A stretch of 64,000 bases of DNA from Blastobasis lacticolella (lineage: Eukaryota; Arthropoda; Insecta; Lepidoptera; Blastobasidae). Location: the NCBI GenBank assembly GCA_905147135.1, contig LR990048.1, positions 16,972,563 to 17,036,562 of the forward strand, given 5' to 3'. The translations under genes and the position numbers were made by a program. Shown here in pieces: positions 45,155 through 55,715 of this stretch (its first letter is position 1; the number at the start of each line of letters is the position of its first letter). The notes beneath the pieces were generated by a model. That model worked only from the letters and a program-made list of their open reading frames with translations. It was not told the DNA's origin and made no database searches.

Positions 45155-46147
45155 TTATTCGCTTTGGGAACGAAAAAACAATTTATTGAAGTTAGTTACA
45201 GTTTCCTGAGTGTACTTTGCACCTACTAGCTCTAGATTAGAGCTTAAAATATCAATATCTGCATTTAATGTGGAGACAATAGAGTTTATGCACACCAATG
45301 AGTAACTACGTAAACTTTTTTTACCATTAACATCGATTAACTTACAGTTTTTATAATTACTTACAAATAATTTCATCTCATTTTGAAATGCCTGGTGGTG
45401 CAAGTATCTATATTTCTGAACATTAAGTAATAAAATATTATAATCTTTAAATTTATATAGTACATTACACAGGTTAGAAAATAACATATAAGGGTTTTTG
45501 TCATTACATCCAATTGATAAAATTATTACATCATCTTTTGTTACAACATTGATCAATCGATCTACGTCTTTTATTATATCTGTACTTGACGCATAGGGCT
45601 TGACCAGTGCTGATACACTGTAGAAATCTTTCTGTCTTCCAAATCTGGTGCGAATTATCCGTGTAGATACACCACGTACTTGTTCGTCGCCGATAATATA
45701 AATAGTTGGCTTTTTGGGTACATAGTTCTTAGCTATGGGAGACGTCGAACATTTAGAAAATTTTGAATACTTTGAATACTTGTCCCGTGTAAGAGTAGTC
45801 ATAGCCATTTCAGACGTATTAGGAGTGCTGACGTAATTTGGTTTATTTCTTGAAGCTTGTCGTCGTCTAGCTTTTCCTGTGTTTCGTGGTGTTTGTAAAT
45901 TATTTGTTTCCACTGCTATGTCCATATTTATTATACTTTGATTTGCTTTTTGTTTGTTAATTAGCGCTCTCTTACGACTACTACTATGTTTTAATGGCGT
46001 GGTTTTACTAATTATAGATAGTTGACTTATTATGTTTTGTTGCCGTTTTATTTCATTTGTTAGTGAATAATTCTCCGATACCAAATTATGTACCTCCTGT
46101 TCCGCTGATGCCAGTCGTTCCCGCAATTCCAAAATATCTCTCTCCAT
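45155..46147 (-). CDS. LINE ORF1, coiled coil plus SGNH esterase part
   Basis: 330 codons from ATG at 46147. The N-terminus is a coiled coil (ERLASAEQEVHNLVSENYSL), then a basic Arg/Lys-rich linker (ARRRQASRNK). Then comes an esterase-like domain: IYIIGDEQVRGVS (Ser-box position), VIILSIGCNDKN (the GxND block) and a C-terminal region with KLIDVNGK. The canonical GDS serine motif is GDE here, so catalytic activity is doubtful. Esterase domains occur in ORF1 of CR1-type LINEs, where they are thought to help RNP formation or membrane association. Same frame as the PHD part upstream. Confidence 0.75.
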   Translation of the reverse strand: MERDILELRERLASAEQEVHNLVSENYSLTNEIKRQQNIISQLSIISKTTPLKHSSSRKRALINKQKANQSIINMDIAVETNNLQTPRNTGKARRRQASRNKPNYVSTPNTSEMAMTTLTRDKYSKYSKFSKCSTSPIAKNYVPKKPTIYIIGDEQVRGVSTRIIRTRFGRQKDFYSVSALVKPYASSTDIIKDVDRLINVVTKDDVIILSIGCNDKNPYMLFSNLCNVLYKFKDYNILLLNVQKYRYLHHQAFQNEMKLFVSNYKNCKLIDVNGKKSLRSYSLVCINSIVSTLNADIDILSSNLELVGAKYTQETVTNFNKLFFRSQSE

Positions 46148-46198
46148 CCCTTCAGCTTTCGAATAAATTCTCGTTTATTCAGGACAGCTTCTATTTAA

Positions 46199-46516
46199 CT
46201 ATTGATTTTTACTTGATGAAGTCGACGAGCTCTCCAGGTGGTCTTCATTTTCATCAGACATCAAACAAGACAGTGTCCCAAAAGAATTAGTAGTGGGAAC
46301 TATGGGTCTATAATTACGACGAGTGACATTTTTAGAAGGCGAATTTAATTTCCTTAGGCAAGGATCACACCTCCAAGTAGCCTTGTCTGCCATAATATTA
46401 AATTGCTTAGTAGTCATGGAGTAACATTTTAAGTGGTATACACTTTTGCAGGTTGCACAATTCAGAAAGTTCCTACTCTGTATTGATTTTGTACATTTAT
46501 CACAATACAGCGCCAT
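46199..46516 (-). CDS. LINE ORF1, PHD finger part
   Basis: 105 codons starting at ATG 46516. Contains a C4HC3 zinc finger: CDKC, CATC, HLKC and WRCDPC spaced as in PHD fingers (residues about 5-55), then a Ser-rich tail. It ends at TAG (46199-46201), and eight codons later a TAA follows in the same frame before the esterase part's ATG. Either this is an ORF1 broken by two nonsense changes or the PHD protein is made separately. PHD fingers are known in ORF1 of some LINEs and may read histone tails. Confidence 0.8.
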   Translation of the reverse strand: MALYCDKCTKSIQSRNFLNCATCKSVYHLKCYSMTTKQFNIMADKATWRCDPCLRKLNSPSKNVTRRNYRPIVPTTNSFGTLSCLMSDENEDHLESSSTSSSKNQ

Positions 46517-46622
46517 CTCTGGGAGTCTATCAGATATATGTTGCTTAAGGCTTGGTTATTGATGTTTACGCAACACCACTCGATTTTTCTTACAGCTTGT
46601 ATCAAGAAGAGCAGCTTCTCAA

Positions 46623-46800
46623 CACTAGATGTCGCCACAGCTGCAATTTCGGTAAGCTTGCTAGATTTAACGGGTATCAAGCAGTTTTTCCTCTCACCAC
46701 TAGATGTCGCTACAACTACAGCTGATATACTAAGCTAAAGTCAAGCAGTATTTCCTTCCACCACTAGATGTCGCCACAACTGCGGCTGATTGGATTTGAA
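46623..46800 (-). repeat. LINE 5' UTR short tandem repeats
   Basis: The word CACTAGATGTCGC occurs at 46623, 46698 and 46762, each followed by CACAACTGC- or TACAACTAC-like sequence and GCTGAT. Repeats of about 64-75 bases directly upstream of ORF1 resemble 5' promoter monomers. Confidence 0.6.
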
Positions 46801-48362
46801 ATAATTAATGACTTACGCAGTAGAGATTTTTATTCAGCGAGCTCTCTACAAAGCCCCTTCTGCCGCATCACTGCATAACAAGAATTTTATAGCGACATGT
46901 AGACAAGTCCAAAGGTCAATTTTTATTTATATTGCGAAATGTAGGTACGTTAGGAAGTAGAATTCAAAACTTATAACTTAAACACATAATTTCTTTTAAA
47001 AGTTTTTCGATTTTTGGTCTCTGTAGAGCACAATTTATATTATGTTATTGCACTATTTGTTCTTCCACTGGTTATTTATTTGACATTTTTCTTCCTGATT
47101 TCAATGTTAATTGCTTTAGTTTATACTCTAGAAAAACTTTCACTAATAATCACACACGAAAATTGGAACATTTTGAATAGTTTGTACACTTATTTAACTA
47201 AAGAGCATTTATATTTACATTTTTAAATAAAAAACACATACGGAGCCAAATGTTTACGTAACAGCGCCCTCAACGAAAGAACAGACAACTCTAGTTTTCA
47301 TACCGAGCAAATCTAATCACGCCATCAGGTTTAATCCACCGAAAGTGGTAAATAAGCTAAGTAAAGATCTAGATCATGACAATATACCTAGGTTTTCGTG
47401 ACTTTCGTGGTTATTCACTACACTTTCATCACACATAATCGGGGTAAAAACTATACTAACCGTCTAACAACAAACCCGATAATATGTGTGATGAAAGTAT
47501 CATGGCAATATGTCATCAGTATTGCAGCAAAACAGTCAACAGCTGCTTTAATTAAAAAATACTTTTTTATATGAAAAGTTGAGAAAAACCAGCATTGATC
47601 TAGTGACAGCGTGCTTGCGAGACCCATAACGCTCGCAGAGTCCGGGAAATGGATCGGTGACCATACTTTGAGGCTAGTCGAACTTCAGCATCACAACGAG
47701 CCCGCCACTCTTCAGGTGCGCCTTCTTACCGTTGGCGAAGCGCCCAAGATTTAAGAGAAGAAGAGACAGTCTCGAGCCGATTGGCACGCCAAAACGGTAT
47801 ATTATTACCTATTTGCTTATAAACAAGCAGACTCTTTATTTTATATATGTTATAGTATACATATATAAAATAATCAGGACACATTCAATAACAAACTAAA
47901 ATACTGGTGAATAGAACTTGCCACTTATTAAACACATATGAACAAATAGGTGTTGGCCAATAATACTAAAGGTAAACTTAAAAAATGAATTAGGGTTGTG
48001 CTGTATATATCAGACGTTTCGTATGGTATTATCTTATATAAAACTGTTAAACACAAACGGCCAGTTAATACGGGTATCGTAATGACCCAATCTCTAGCCG
48101 GTAATAAAAACCATTATTAAGCCGATAACAAGATCCCTGGAATGAGATATAGAAACATAAAGGACGTGAACGCAGAAAAAATTACGAGAGCGTGAAATCA
48201 GCGACGAAAACAGCTACTCACCACATCACAAAGGAGGCCCAGCACAATAAAACACATTTAATTTTCAATTAATAAACAAAAAAAAGGACATCATTCATTC
48301 AGTCTTAAGCTTTGACCAAAGGGAATATATGCCCAGCATATGAGCCAACAAACCCAGAAAGA
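46801..48362. other. Spacer with repeat C and an inverted repeat
   Basis: 47424-47497 is an imperfect hairpin with CTTTCATCACACATAATCGG at its left arm. 47640-47805 is repeat C, listed separately. A minus/plus open frame at 47014-47226 is hydrophobic but unrecognised. Confidence 0.4.
47640..47805 (-). repeat. Interspersed repeat C, reversed copy
   Basis: ACTTTGAGGCTAGTCGAACT ... CACTCTTCAGGTGCGCC ... GTCTCGAGCCGATTGGCAC mirrors 32024-32190. Confidence 0.6.
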
Positions 48363-48368
48363 ACTTTG

Positions 48369-48642
48369 TAAATAAATAAATAAATAAATAAATATTCGTG
48401 GACAAATTCACACAGCGCCATCTAGCCCCAAACTAAGCAAAGCTTGTGCTATGGGTGCTAGATAACTGATATACTACTTAAATATATTTTTTTTTTAAAT
48501 ACATACTTATTATACATAGAACACCCAGACCCGTCACAGAAATTAAAATTCATCATTTCAATTTCTGCCCGGCCGGGAATCGAACCCGGGACCTCTTGCG
48601 TGGCAGACCGGCATGTTGACCATTGAACCACTCAGGTCGTCA
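48369..48642 (-). mobile_element. SINE family B, full-length, reversed
   Basis: Read on the minus strand: GACGACCTGAGTGGTTCAAT, GCCGGTCTGCCACGCAAGAG, B-box GGGTTCGATTCCC (48575-48587), CAGAAATTGAAATGATGAA, GGGTCTGGGTGTTC, GGGCTAGATGGCGCTGTG and a (ATTT)n tail. tRNA-derived with internal Pol III promoter. The best copy of this family in the window. Confidence 0.9.
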
Positions 48643-50399
48643 AGATGATGATGATGTAAGATGCAGACATAATTTTTTTTCTCTATTGTAAGAAGTAACC
48701 AGACATAGATCCATAAAACATGGAACCTACATGGAACCAAAAAGTTGAAATAACAAGGAGATTAGCGATTTCTACAATATGTACTAGGGCTGTATGTAGT
48801 TAGAGCTCGCTGCTGTACTGATGCTTTCAGAACTAAAGCGCCTATGTGATGGAAGGCGAAGACTGGTGCCCATAGCAATTACAATGTGTACCCAATAATT
48901 TTCATTCGCCTAAGAAACAAACTGATGTCTCTTTGTAGTGTTTGTTATTCTGTGATGGTAGTAAAATGAAATACTCATGTTACCTTTTTAGTGTTTATTT
49001 TTATAGTGGCCATTGTAACACATATTCTACGATAGTTTGACCTGTTACGTTTCCAAAAATATAACTTTGTGACAGGCAGCCGGCAGATGGACGAACGGAC
49101 AGACAGACAGTCAAGGCCTTTTCCCCCCTTCGGGTATGGAACCCTACAAAGGGTTCTAGTAGTAAAATAGAACGATCCCCTCATCTGTGAATCCCGTGAT
49201 CGCAGCCACAGCAGGCACTGCCCTCTCCACGGAAGTTTGCTCGGAAAACTCCCAACTTTAATGACTAATTATGTTCCCCGCCTTCTGCAGCCCGCGGCCG
49301 TCCTCACTTCGATCTTTGACCGAACGGAAAACGATCGCGGATTAAGCATTAATATTCGAGGGAATCGCAAATCAAATCAAAAGTTGATTCGTAGTTATCT
49401 TACATATATTTCTTGACCGAGAAATATTTGTGAAGGCATAAGTCGTAAGTAAGTAAGACCACCGGCTTCCTTTGCCGAAATAGCAATTAAAAAACCTCTA
49501 GTTTTACTAAGATAAAATTATATTCCCGCAAAAAATTAATAAAGTAATACTAATATTTTTATTATGGTTGATTCCATTTCCTTTTTCTTTCTTTTATATT
49601 TTGCATCTAATAACCGTAACGGCTAACAGTATTTTCGAATTAATGTTTTGTTTTGTCTCAGTAGCACTAAATTGGTCGTCGGTCTTTTGATTGCAGGTTT
49701 CGATAGAGTTTAGTCGGAATCCCGCCTAATTTCTTCAAAATAAGTTTTAGTTTAACTGTGTAAATCTTTTGTTTGGTGAATCTTTGATATTTCAAGGTAT
49801 AACTATCTATTATACATAGATTCATTTGTTACCTACCTGCGTGAGATACAATCAGAAAATAAATGACTTTATAAATCTTCGCATAGTTTAAAACAAAGTC
49901 GCTTCCCACCGTCTGTCCCTCTGTATGTAGATGTAGGTACACTTTGATATTTGAAACTACGCAACGAATATTAATTAATTTCTTTGATGATGTTGGATTG
50001 AAGAGCATAGTAAAGCCATTTCTTCTTTTTGGTCTCCAGAACAACCTGTCTGCCAGGCGTTCTTGAATATGTTTGGATTGAAGAGCATTCATTTCTACTT
50101 CGTGGTCTCCAACTCGTTTGCAAGGCGTATCGATTAAGTCACAGCCATGACCAAGGTGAAGTTCTCAAGGCTCAAGTTCAGAAGTGGACTATGCTGGTAT
50201 ATTCTGTCTACAGATATAAATCCGAAACATTTCCCAACACTGAACCTCTTCCCCCCGGACCACCGCAAGGTGTAAACGTGCCCCTGACCTTACTTCGTTA
50301 AATTTAAAATATTTTAATTAAAATTTCTGTAAATAAATCAGTTATAAAAATTAGGAGTGCATAAATCAGGAAGAGGTGCATTGCTACCGGACCGCCACG
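48643..50399. other. Spacer with Helitron-like scraps
   Basis: Near 49850-49980 it has ACAAAGTCGCTTCCCACCG and GTCTGTCCCTC, words from Helitron interiors. At 49070-49160 GGACGAACGGACAGACAGAC and GGAACCCTACAAAGGGTTC. No gene recognised. Confidence 0.4.
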
Positions 50400-50454
50400 G
50401 ATCGACGAGTCGATGGTACGTCAAGCTACTACTACATAAATAATACGCAGCTTA

Positions 50455-51260
50455 TTGCAATACTTGCTTGGGTGTGTGAATGCACTAATATTGCACTCCC
50501 CGCTTGTTGCTTACCGCTGCGCGCGAACTGTTTTGAGTTTATGCAATCCTAGTACCTGGCCTGTCGTGTGCGAGGACAAAATAGAGAACCTAGATAGAAT
50601 ATCTAAGCTTTTTTATAAAACCTACTTTTGCTTATTACTGCGCATGGTCTACCTGAAGATCATGCTTTCTTAGTACCGGCAGCGCAGAGCAAAGTAGAGG
50701 GGGAGGACTAACCGACGCTGGAGGACCAACCAACGCCGTGCATCTTTGCTTGTGTGCATTTTCTACACGTACTCATCTGCACTGCACTCATATATAGCTA
50801 TTATTGTTGCTTACCGATGTGTATTAACTGCTTTAAACTTATGCCATCCTAGTACATGGCTTGTTATGTATAACTGAAAAGTAGAAAATACGGAGGATTC
50901 TATTAGACCTGCGCTACTAACGCTTAAGTTTGCCTACTACTGCGCACGGACTACCTGATTGCCTGAGGGTCTTGGTCTCCTAGTACCGGCAGCGCTGAGA
51001 ACGCTGCTTATCTTGGCTTCGTCCGTCCGTCTTTGTTTGTGAGCATCTGTTTACACGCACCTACATACACTACACACAACTATCTACTGTTGCCTACCGC
51101 GGTGCACAGACTGCTTTGAGTTCATACTGTCCTGGTGCCCCGCCTGCTATCATTTGGTTTTTATTGTTGTTCAATGACGCTACTCTCTTACTGTGCCTAC
51201 TACTACGTATGAACTACTTGGAATTCATGTTGTCCTATAACTGACTCCGTTGTAACAAGT
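50455..51260 (+). repeat. LINE 5' monomer array
   Basis: Units of about 300 bases, each made of two related half-units. Half-units recur at about 50509, 50636, 50809, 50935, 51092 and 51192, each with a TTACCG or TACTGCGCA head, a CTACTTGA/CTGTTTTGAG middle and a TCCTAGTACC end. Position before ORF1 suggests a promoter array. Confidence 0.65.
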
Positions 51261-51453
51261 ATTAGGGAGCAAAACGGAGAAAGACCAAATTCGAAATATA
51301 GTAGTGTATGGTGGGTCCTTGCAGTCTGCGGATACGCAAAAATAGATCTGAGCTTATGATACCCTAGCAACGGGCCCGCTACGAACAAATCAGAGCGTTC
51401 CTTGGACACAAAAGTACTTTTCTGATTGTGAATGTACCTTACTTACTGCTACA

Positions 51454-52353
51454 ATGGATGGCAAGTTGAATAAATCGTCTTCGGAATTCGAAATAAACAA
51501 CCTAATGCAAACTGATACTACGCCGAAGTCCTTTACAATCAGTCGCAGTAAAAGAAGAAGATCTGATGACTTCGATATTGCTGGTAAACTCGATAAATTT
51601 AAGGAAGAAATGAAGTCTATGTTTTCCTCAATGATGACTACCCAACAGCTAGAATTTAAAAGCCATGCAGCTACTCTAAAAGAAATTCAACAAACGAACC
51701 TCAATATAGAGACTTCTATAACTTTCTTATCAGCCCAAAACGACGAGTTCAAGAAAAGAATCGAGCTCCTCGAGGAAGGACGGAGGGATGACAGGAAATA
51801 CATATCTTTACTTGAGGATAAGATTGAAAACTTGCAGATGGATTCTAGAAAAACCAACATAGAACTAGAAAACGTACCAAGGCAGCCAAAGGAGGACAAA
51901 AATGAATTAATAGACATGGTACTTAGTATGTCGAAAACAGTTGGGTGCCAAATAAATAAATCAGACATTAAAGACGTGTACAGAGTTCGAGGGAAAAAGG
52001 ACACCAATAAAACAACCAGCACGCCAATTGTGGTGGAAACTACTTCCACACTCTTGAAAAATGAGATACTGAAATCCTGTAAACAGTTTAACACAACTCA
52101 AAAAACTAAATTATCTGCAAAACACCTTGGATTACAGCATTTGGAAGACAACCCCGTGTTTTACCCCATTACAGAGCAACTGACTGCAAAAGCGGCTCGT
52201 CTCCATTTTCTAGCGAGAGATCTCGTAAAAGCTAAACAGTATAAATTCTGCTGGACAGCTTACGGGAGAGTCTACCTGCGGAAAGACGAAAACTCACCGA
52301 TAATCCTCATAAAATGTGAAGCTCAAACACAGGATCTCACCACGACCAAATGA
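51454..52353 (+). CDS. LINE ORF1 with baculovirus-FP-like domain
   Basis: 299 codons from ATG 51454. Residues about 40-125 are a charged coiled coil (KFKEEMKSMFSSMMTTQQ, then EFKKRIELLEEGRRDD). The C-terminal half (about 130-290) has LENVPRQPKEDKNELI, DIKDVYRVRGKKD, LSAKHLGLQHLED and FCWTAYGRVYLRK. This pattern matches the domain shared by insect LINE ORF1 proteins and baculovirus few-polyhedra proteins. Presumed nucleic-acid chaperone/RNA-binding role. It ends at TGA-CTA-G, and the frame stays open afterwards. Confidence 0.8.
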   Translation: MDGKLNKSSSEFEINNLMQTDTTPKSFTISRSKRRRSDDFDIAGKLDKFKEEMKSMFSSMMTTQQLEFKSHAATLKEIQQTNLNIETSITFLSAQNDEFKKRIELLEEGRRDDRKYISLLEDKIENLQMDSRKTNIELENVPRQPKEDKNELIDMVLSMSKTVGCQINKSDIKDVYRVRGKKDTNKTTSTPIVVETTSTLLKNEILKSCKQFNTTQKTKLSAKHLGLQHLEDNPVFYPITEQLTAKAARLHFLARDLVKAKQYKFCWTAYGRVYLRKDENSPIILIKCEAQTQDLTTTK

Positions 52354-52357
52354 CTAG
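52351..52357 (+). other. UGA-CUA-G readthrough-type stop
   Basis: ORF1 ends AAA TGA CTA GCC. UGA followed by CUAG is the best known leaky stop context in eukaryotes and RNA viruses. The frame downstream is open for 143 codons. Confidence 0.7.
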
Positions 52358-52785
52358 CCCCAAAAATTGTTTATTATCAATATTGTTATTATAAACAAAA
52401 GATTAATTTATTTGATCATGTAGTAAAATTATTGTGCTGTTACGGTTTTATCATAAATATGTACCAAACACACACAAACAATACAACGCACCTACTCATA
52501 CACACTATCTTTCACATAATATTAAATTCACACACTCATTTCTCACATAGTCACACTACTAACTATAATATTATGCATAAAGTAAAGTACACTCGAAATA
52601 ACACAATAAAATTGTATTTCATTCATAATAACACAAATACACACCATTTCACAAAACATAGTTCTCATCATCTGACCTATTGGATATCCAGCGGTTTAAG
52701 GCTACTCCAAGCATCAATGTGGACAACTTTAACCTATAACAAAAACATACCATTACATCCTCTAACTATTAGTATGCATAAATAA
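52354..52785 (+). CDS. In-frame post-stop ORF linking ORF1 to ORF2
   Basis: After the ORF1 TGA the same frame has 143 sense codons and stops at TAA 52783-52785, whose last A is the first base of the ORF2 ATG (TAATG). The encoded peptide is rich in Thr, His, Asn and Tyr (for example NTTHLLIHTIFHII). The DNA is A/T/C-rich with many TAA words in the other two frames but none in this one. It could be a readthrough extension, or the original ORF1 C-terminus if the TGA is a mutation. Confidence 0.55.
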   Translation, partial: LAPKIVYYQYCYYKQKINLFDHVVKLLCCYGFIINMYQTHTNNTTHLLIHTIFHIILNSHTHFSHSHTTNYNIMHKVKYTRNNTIKLYFIHNNTNTHHFTKHSSHHLTYWISSGLRLLQASMWTTLTYNKNIPLHPLTISMHK

Positions 52786-54377
52786 TGCCCAACATCCTAA
52801 ATACTATAGATGATATAGACACTACGACGCTAGCGAACTCAATAGAGTGCAATGTGCAAGACCTATCTAATGAACTTAATTTGAATGCGACAGATCTCAC
52901 CGTGATAGCACAAAACATTAGAAGTATATATCGCAACCTCGATGATTTTGAAGTAATGCTTACCGGTCTCAATTTCTGTGTTGATGTAATTGTATTAACG
53001 GAATGTCGTCTGGACAAAAATAAACAACTTCCTCAAATCAAGAATTATACAGCGACTGCAACTTCATTCAGCCAAAATCAAAACGATGGAGTTGTTGTGC
53101 ATGTAAAAGATGACCTCGGGGCTCATAGAGAAATTAAACTAAAACACGCAACTTGCATCCAGACCACCGTTTCTAGCAATGTTGTCCTGGGAATCTATCG
53201 ATCACCCTCACAAAGTAATGCTAGTGATTTTATTGACTCATTAAATTCCCACTTGGAATCGATTAAGACCTCGAATAGCATAATTATCACAGGGGATATA
53301 AACATTAATATTATTCCTAAATCTAGTGCAGCGCCAAATGAATTAAATAATAGAGTTAATTATCTTAACATGCTCTCTATGCATGGACTACTTCCGGGTC
53401 ATGCTCTGCCAACTAGACAACAAAGCTGTCTGGACCACTTCATCCTAAAAATCAGTAAAACTAAGTTTAGGGCTTCCATAGCAGTACTGAACACCACCAT
53501 TACGGATCATTCTACGATTTTCCTTAGCTTAAATAAATCAAAAACCCCTAATCTAAGCCCGAAATCAATAACAATTACCGATTACGATAAAGTCTTTGAA
53601 AATGTGTCTAATGCAAACTTAGAAGCCCTTTTAAACTGTCAAGACCCAGAAGAAATGTCAGAGCAGCTAATAAGTAAGCTAAATGATGCATTAAATGGAG
53701 CTAGATCTGTAAAAACGATCTCTAATAAGAACCGTGCCATAAAACCATGGGTAACTCCAGGTATACTGCGGTGTATCAGAAACAGAAATAACTTACAACT
53801 TAAAATGAAGGCTAACCCACACAATGAGGTTTTGAAAATAACGTTTCTAAGATACCGTAATTATTGTAACAAGCTAATTAAACGACTTAAAAGAAAATAC
53901 GAAAGAGATTTTATAGAGAAAGCAAGTAATAATAATAAAAGCCTATGGTCAGCAATAAAAACTGTAACTCACATTAAAAAAAGTAAGACGCAAAGCGGAG
54001 AACTACTTAATATAAGGCCATCTAATACTGAATCTGTCAATTTCATAAATGATTACTTTGCCAGAATAGGGAAATCACTTGCAGAAGAAATATCTATCAA
54101 CAACACACACGATCATGACTTATCAACTTCATCTTCCCCTACATCGCTAATAAATTCGTTTGCTTTATTAGACACTGATCCCTATGAGGTCAGAACCATA
54201 ATTATGTCTCTGGAAACGGACAGTGCCCCTGGCTGGGATAATATCCCAACAAAGCTTCTTAAAACATGTCTTCCCATTCTTGCCCCTGTCATAAGTCACA
54301 TGGCTAATCTGTGTTTTGGGACTGGCATCTTCCCAGCTACATTTAAAAAATCACTTGTTACTCCCGTGTATAAGTGA
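52785..54377 (+). pseudogene. LINE ORF2, endonuclease and start of RT
   Basis: 530 codons from ATG 52785. Endonuclease motifs: VIAQNIRSIYRN, VLTECRL, LGIYRSPSQ, IITGDINI, SCLDHFIL and TITDHSTIFL (residues about 40-245). A basic linker (NKLIKRLKRKYERDF) precedes the RT beginning (ETDSAPGWDNIPTKLLK near residue 480). The frame breaks at 54376: two extra bases shift it, giving a stop at once, while the next frame continues with the expected NYRPISVLPAISKVLEK. Start supported by TAATG overlap with the upstream frame. Confidence 0.85.
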
Positions 54378-55592
54378 GTGGGAGGAGAGACGATGTTAGC
54401 AATTATAGACCGATATCAGTGCTACCTGCTATTTCCAAAGTGCTAGAAAAACTGATAAATATACGGCTTATGAACTATTTGAATAATAATAACATACTCT
54501 CCAATTCTCAGTATGGGTTTAGACAAAAAGTCTAAACAGAGGATGCAATAACATCGCTAACGTCATCAATTACGAATCAGTTAGATCAAGGCGGTAAGTG
54601 TCTCACTGTATTTATCGATCTAAAAAAAAGCATTTGACACCGTTTCTTTTCCTCTCCTACAACACAAGCTTGAAGATATTGGCGTAAGAGGCACACAGTT
54701 AGACCTGATGAAAAGTTACCTTCAGGGGCGCACACAGAGGGTAAGAATGGGTGACATAAGTAGCGAAGACACTAATGTAATTTTTGGTGTCCCTCAAGGT
54801 AGCGTGCTAGGGCCGACACTATTCCTGATATATATTAATGCATTGACGAACCTAAACATAGACGGTGGTAAAGTATTTTCCTACGCAGACGACACGGCCT
54901 AAGTATTCACTGGAAAAACCTGGAGCTCGGTGTTCGAAAAGGCGGAGTCAGGACTTGATATAGTTTCCAAATGGTTAAAACGTAATCTACTTACCTTAAA
55001 TACTAGTAAAACGAACTATATATGTTTTACTATCAACAAAATAACTCAGCCTGATAACAATCTCTCATTAAAAATACATGAATGTGACTACATGAACACC
55101 AAATCCTGCCGTTGCAATCCCCTAAAACGAATGGCCTCCATAAAATATCTGGGGGTAGTTTTGGATCAACACCTTTCCTGGCACCCACACATAGATTATG
55201 TCACCGATAGGACAAGAAAACTAATATGGGTCTTTAAAACTCTACAACATATCACCTCCACTAGGCTATTACAAAATATTTATATTTCACTGGCCCAGTC
55301 GATATTAGGATACTGCGTCTCAATCTGGGGGGGCTCAACTAAAACAAAATTCTTAACTGTAGAAAGAGGGCAACGAAGTCTTCTAAAAGTAATGCACTTT
55401 AAGTCCTTTTTATTTCCCAGCGTCGAACTATATCAAACGGCTGATGTACTAACAGTGCGCCAATTATATATTCTGGCAGCAACTTTAAAACTACTTAAAT
55501 ATTTGAATTTTGATTCGGCACTAACACTGAGAAGGAGAAATGATAATGCACCCACACACACACACACACACACACACGTACATTTAGAATGA
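54378..55592 (+). pseudogene. LINE ORF2, rest of RT, broken
   Basis: RT continues: QYGFRQK, then TAA at 54533-54535. CLTVFIDLKK is followed by an eight-A run (54622-54629) that shifts frame by one before AFDTVSF-like sequence. FGVPQGSVLGPTLFLIYIN follows and catalytic YADDTA near 54885, then TAA at 54900-54902. The C-terminal part (54930-55592) is open, with KYLGVVLDQHLSWHPHID and a His/Thr run from (CA)n. Dead copy by at least two shifts and two stops. Confidence 0.85.
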
Positions 55593-55715
55593 CTTGTACA
55601 CGACACAGTCTTTTAAAAACACGTTAAACTTTTTGTAAATTAAGCAAGTATAATGTATCATTAATTAATTAATTTGACTTGATTGTAACTTTAAATTCAT
55701 ATTTTTATTTGTATA

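Larger units (their letters stand above)
42094..46800 (-). mobile_element. Near full-length CR1/L2-like LINE
   Basis: Minus-strand element. 5' UTR with short repeats (46623-46790), ORF1 (46516-45155, two stops), 37-base spacer, intact ORF2 (45117-42220), short 3' UTR with AATAAA-like words and an ATTTGATTTGAT terminus near 42094. PHD plus esterase in ORF1 and an APE endonuclease plus RT in ORF2 fit CR1/L2-type LINEs; the exact clade was not established. Confidence 0.8.
50400..55715 (+). mobile_element. Near full-length Jockey-superfamily-like LINE
   Basis: Plus-strand element. Tandem 5' monomers (about 50455-51260), ORF1 (51454-52353), a 143-codon open stretch, and ORF2 from 52785 with three or more disabling changes. 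A (CA)n run lies at the end of ORF2, with a 3' UTR to about 55715. Clade assignment (Jockey-like versus R1-like) is uncertain. Confidence 0.8.

Noticed and set aside
48560..48642. Possible minus-strand tRNA gene
   Set aside because: Same argument: it is the tRNA-derived head of SINE family B, and the acceptor stem does not pair.
51687..52094. 135-codon minus-strand open frame
   Set aside because: Shadow of LINE ORF1 on the opposite strand, with Ser/Leu-rich low-quality composition.
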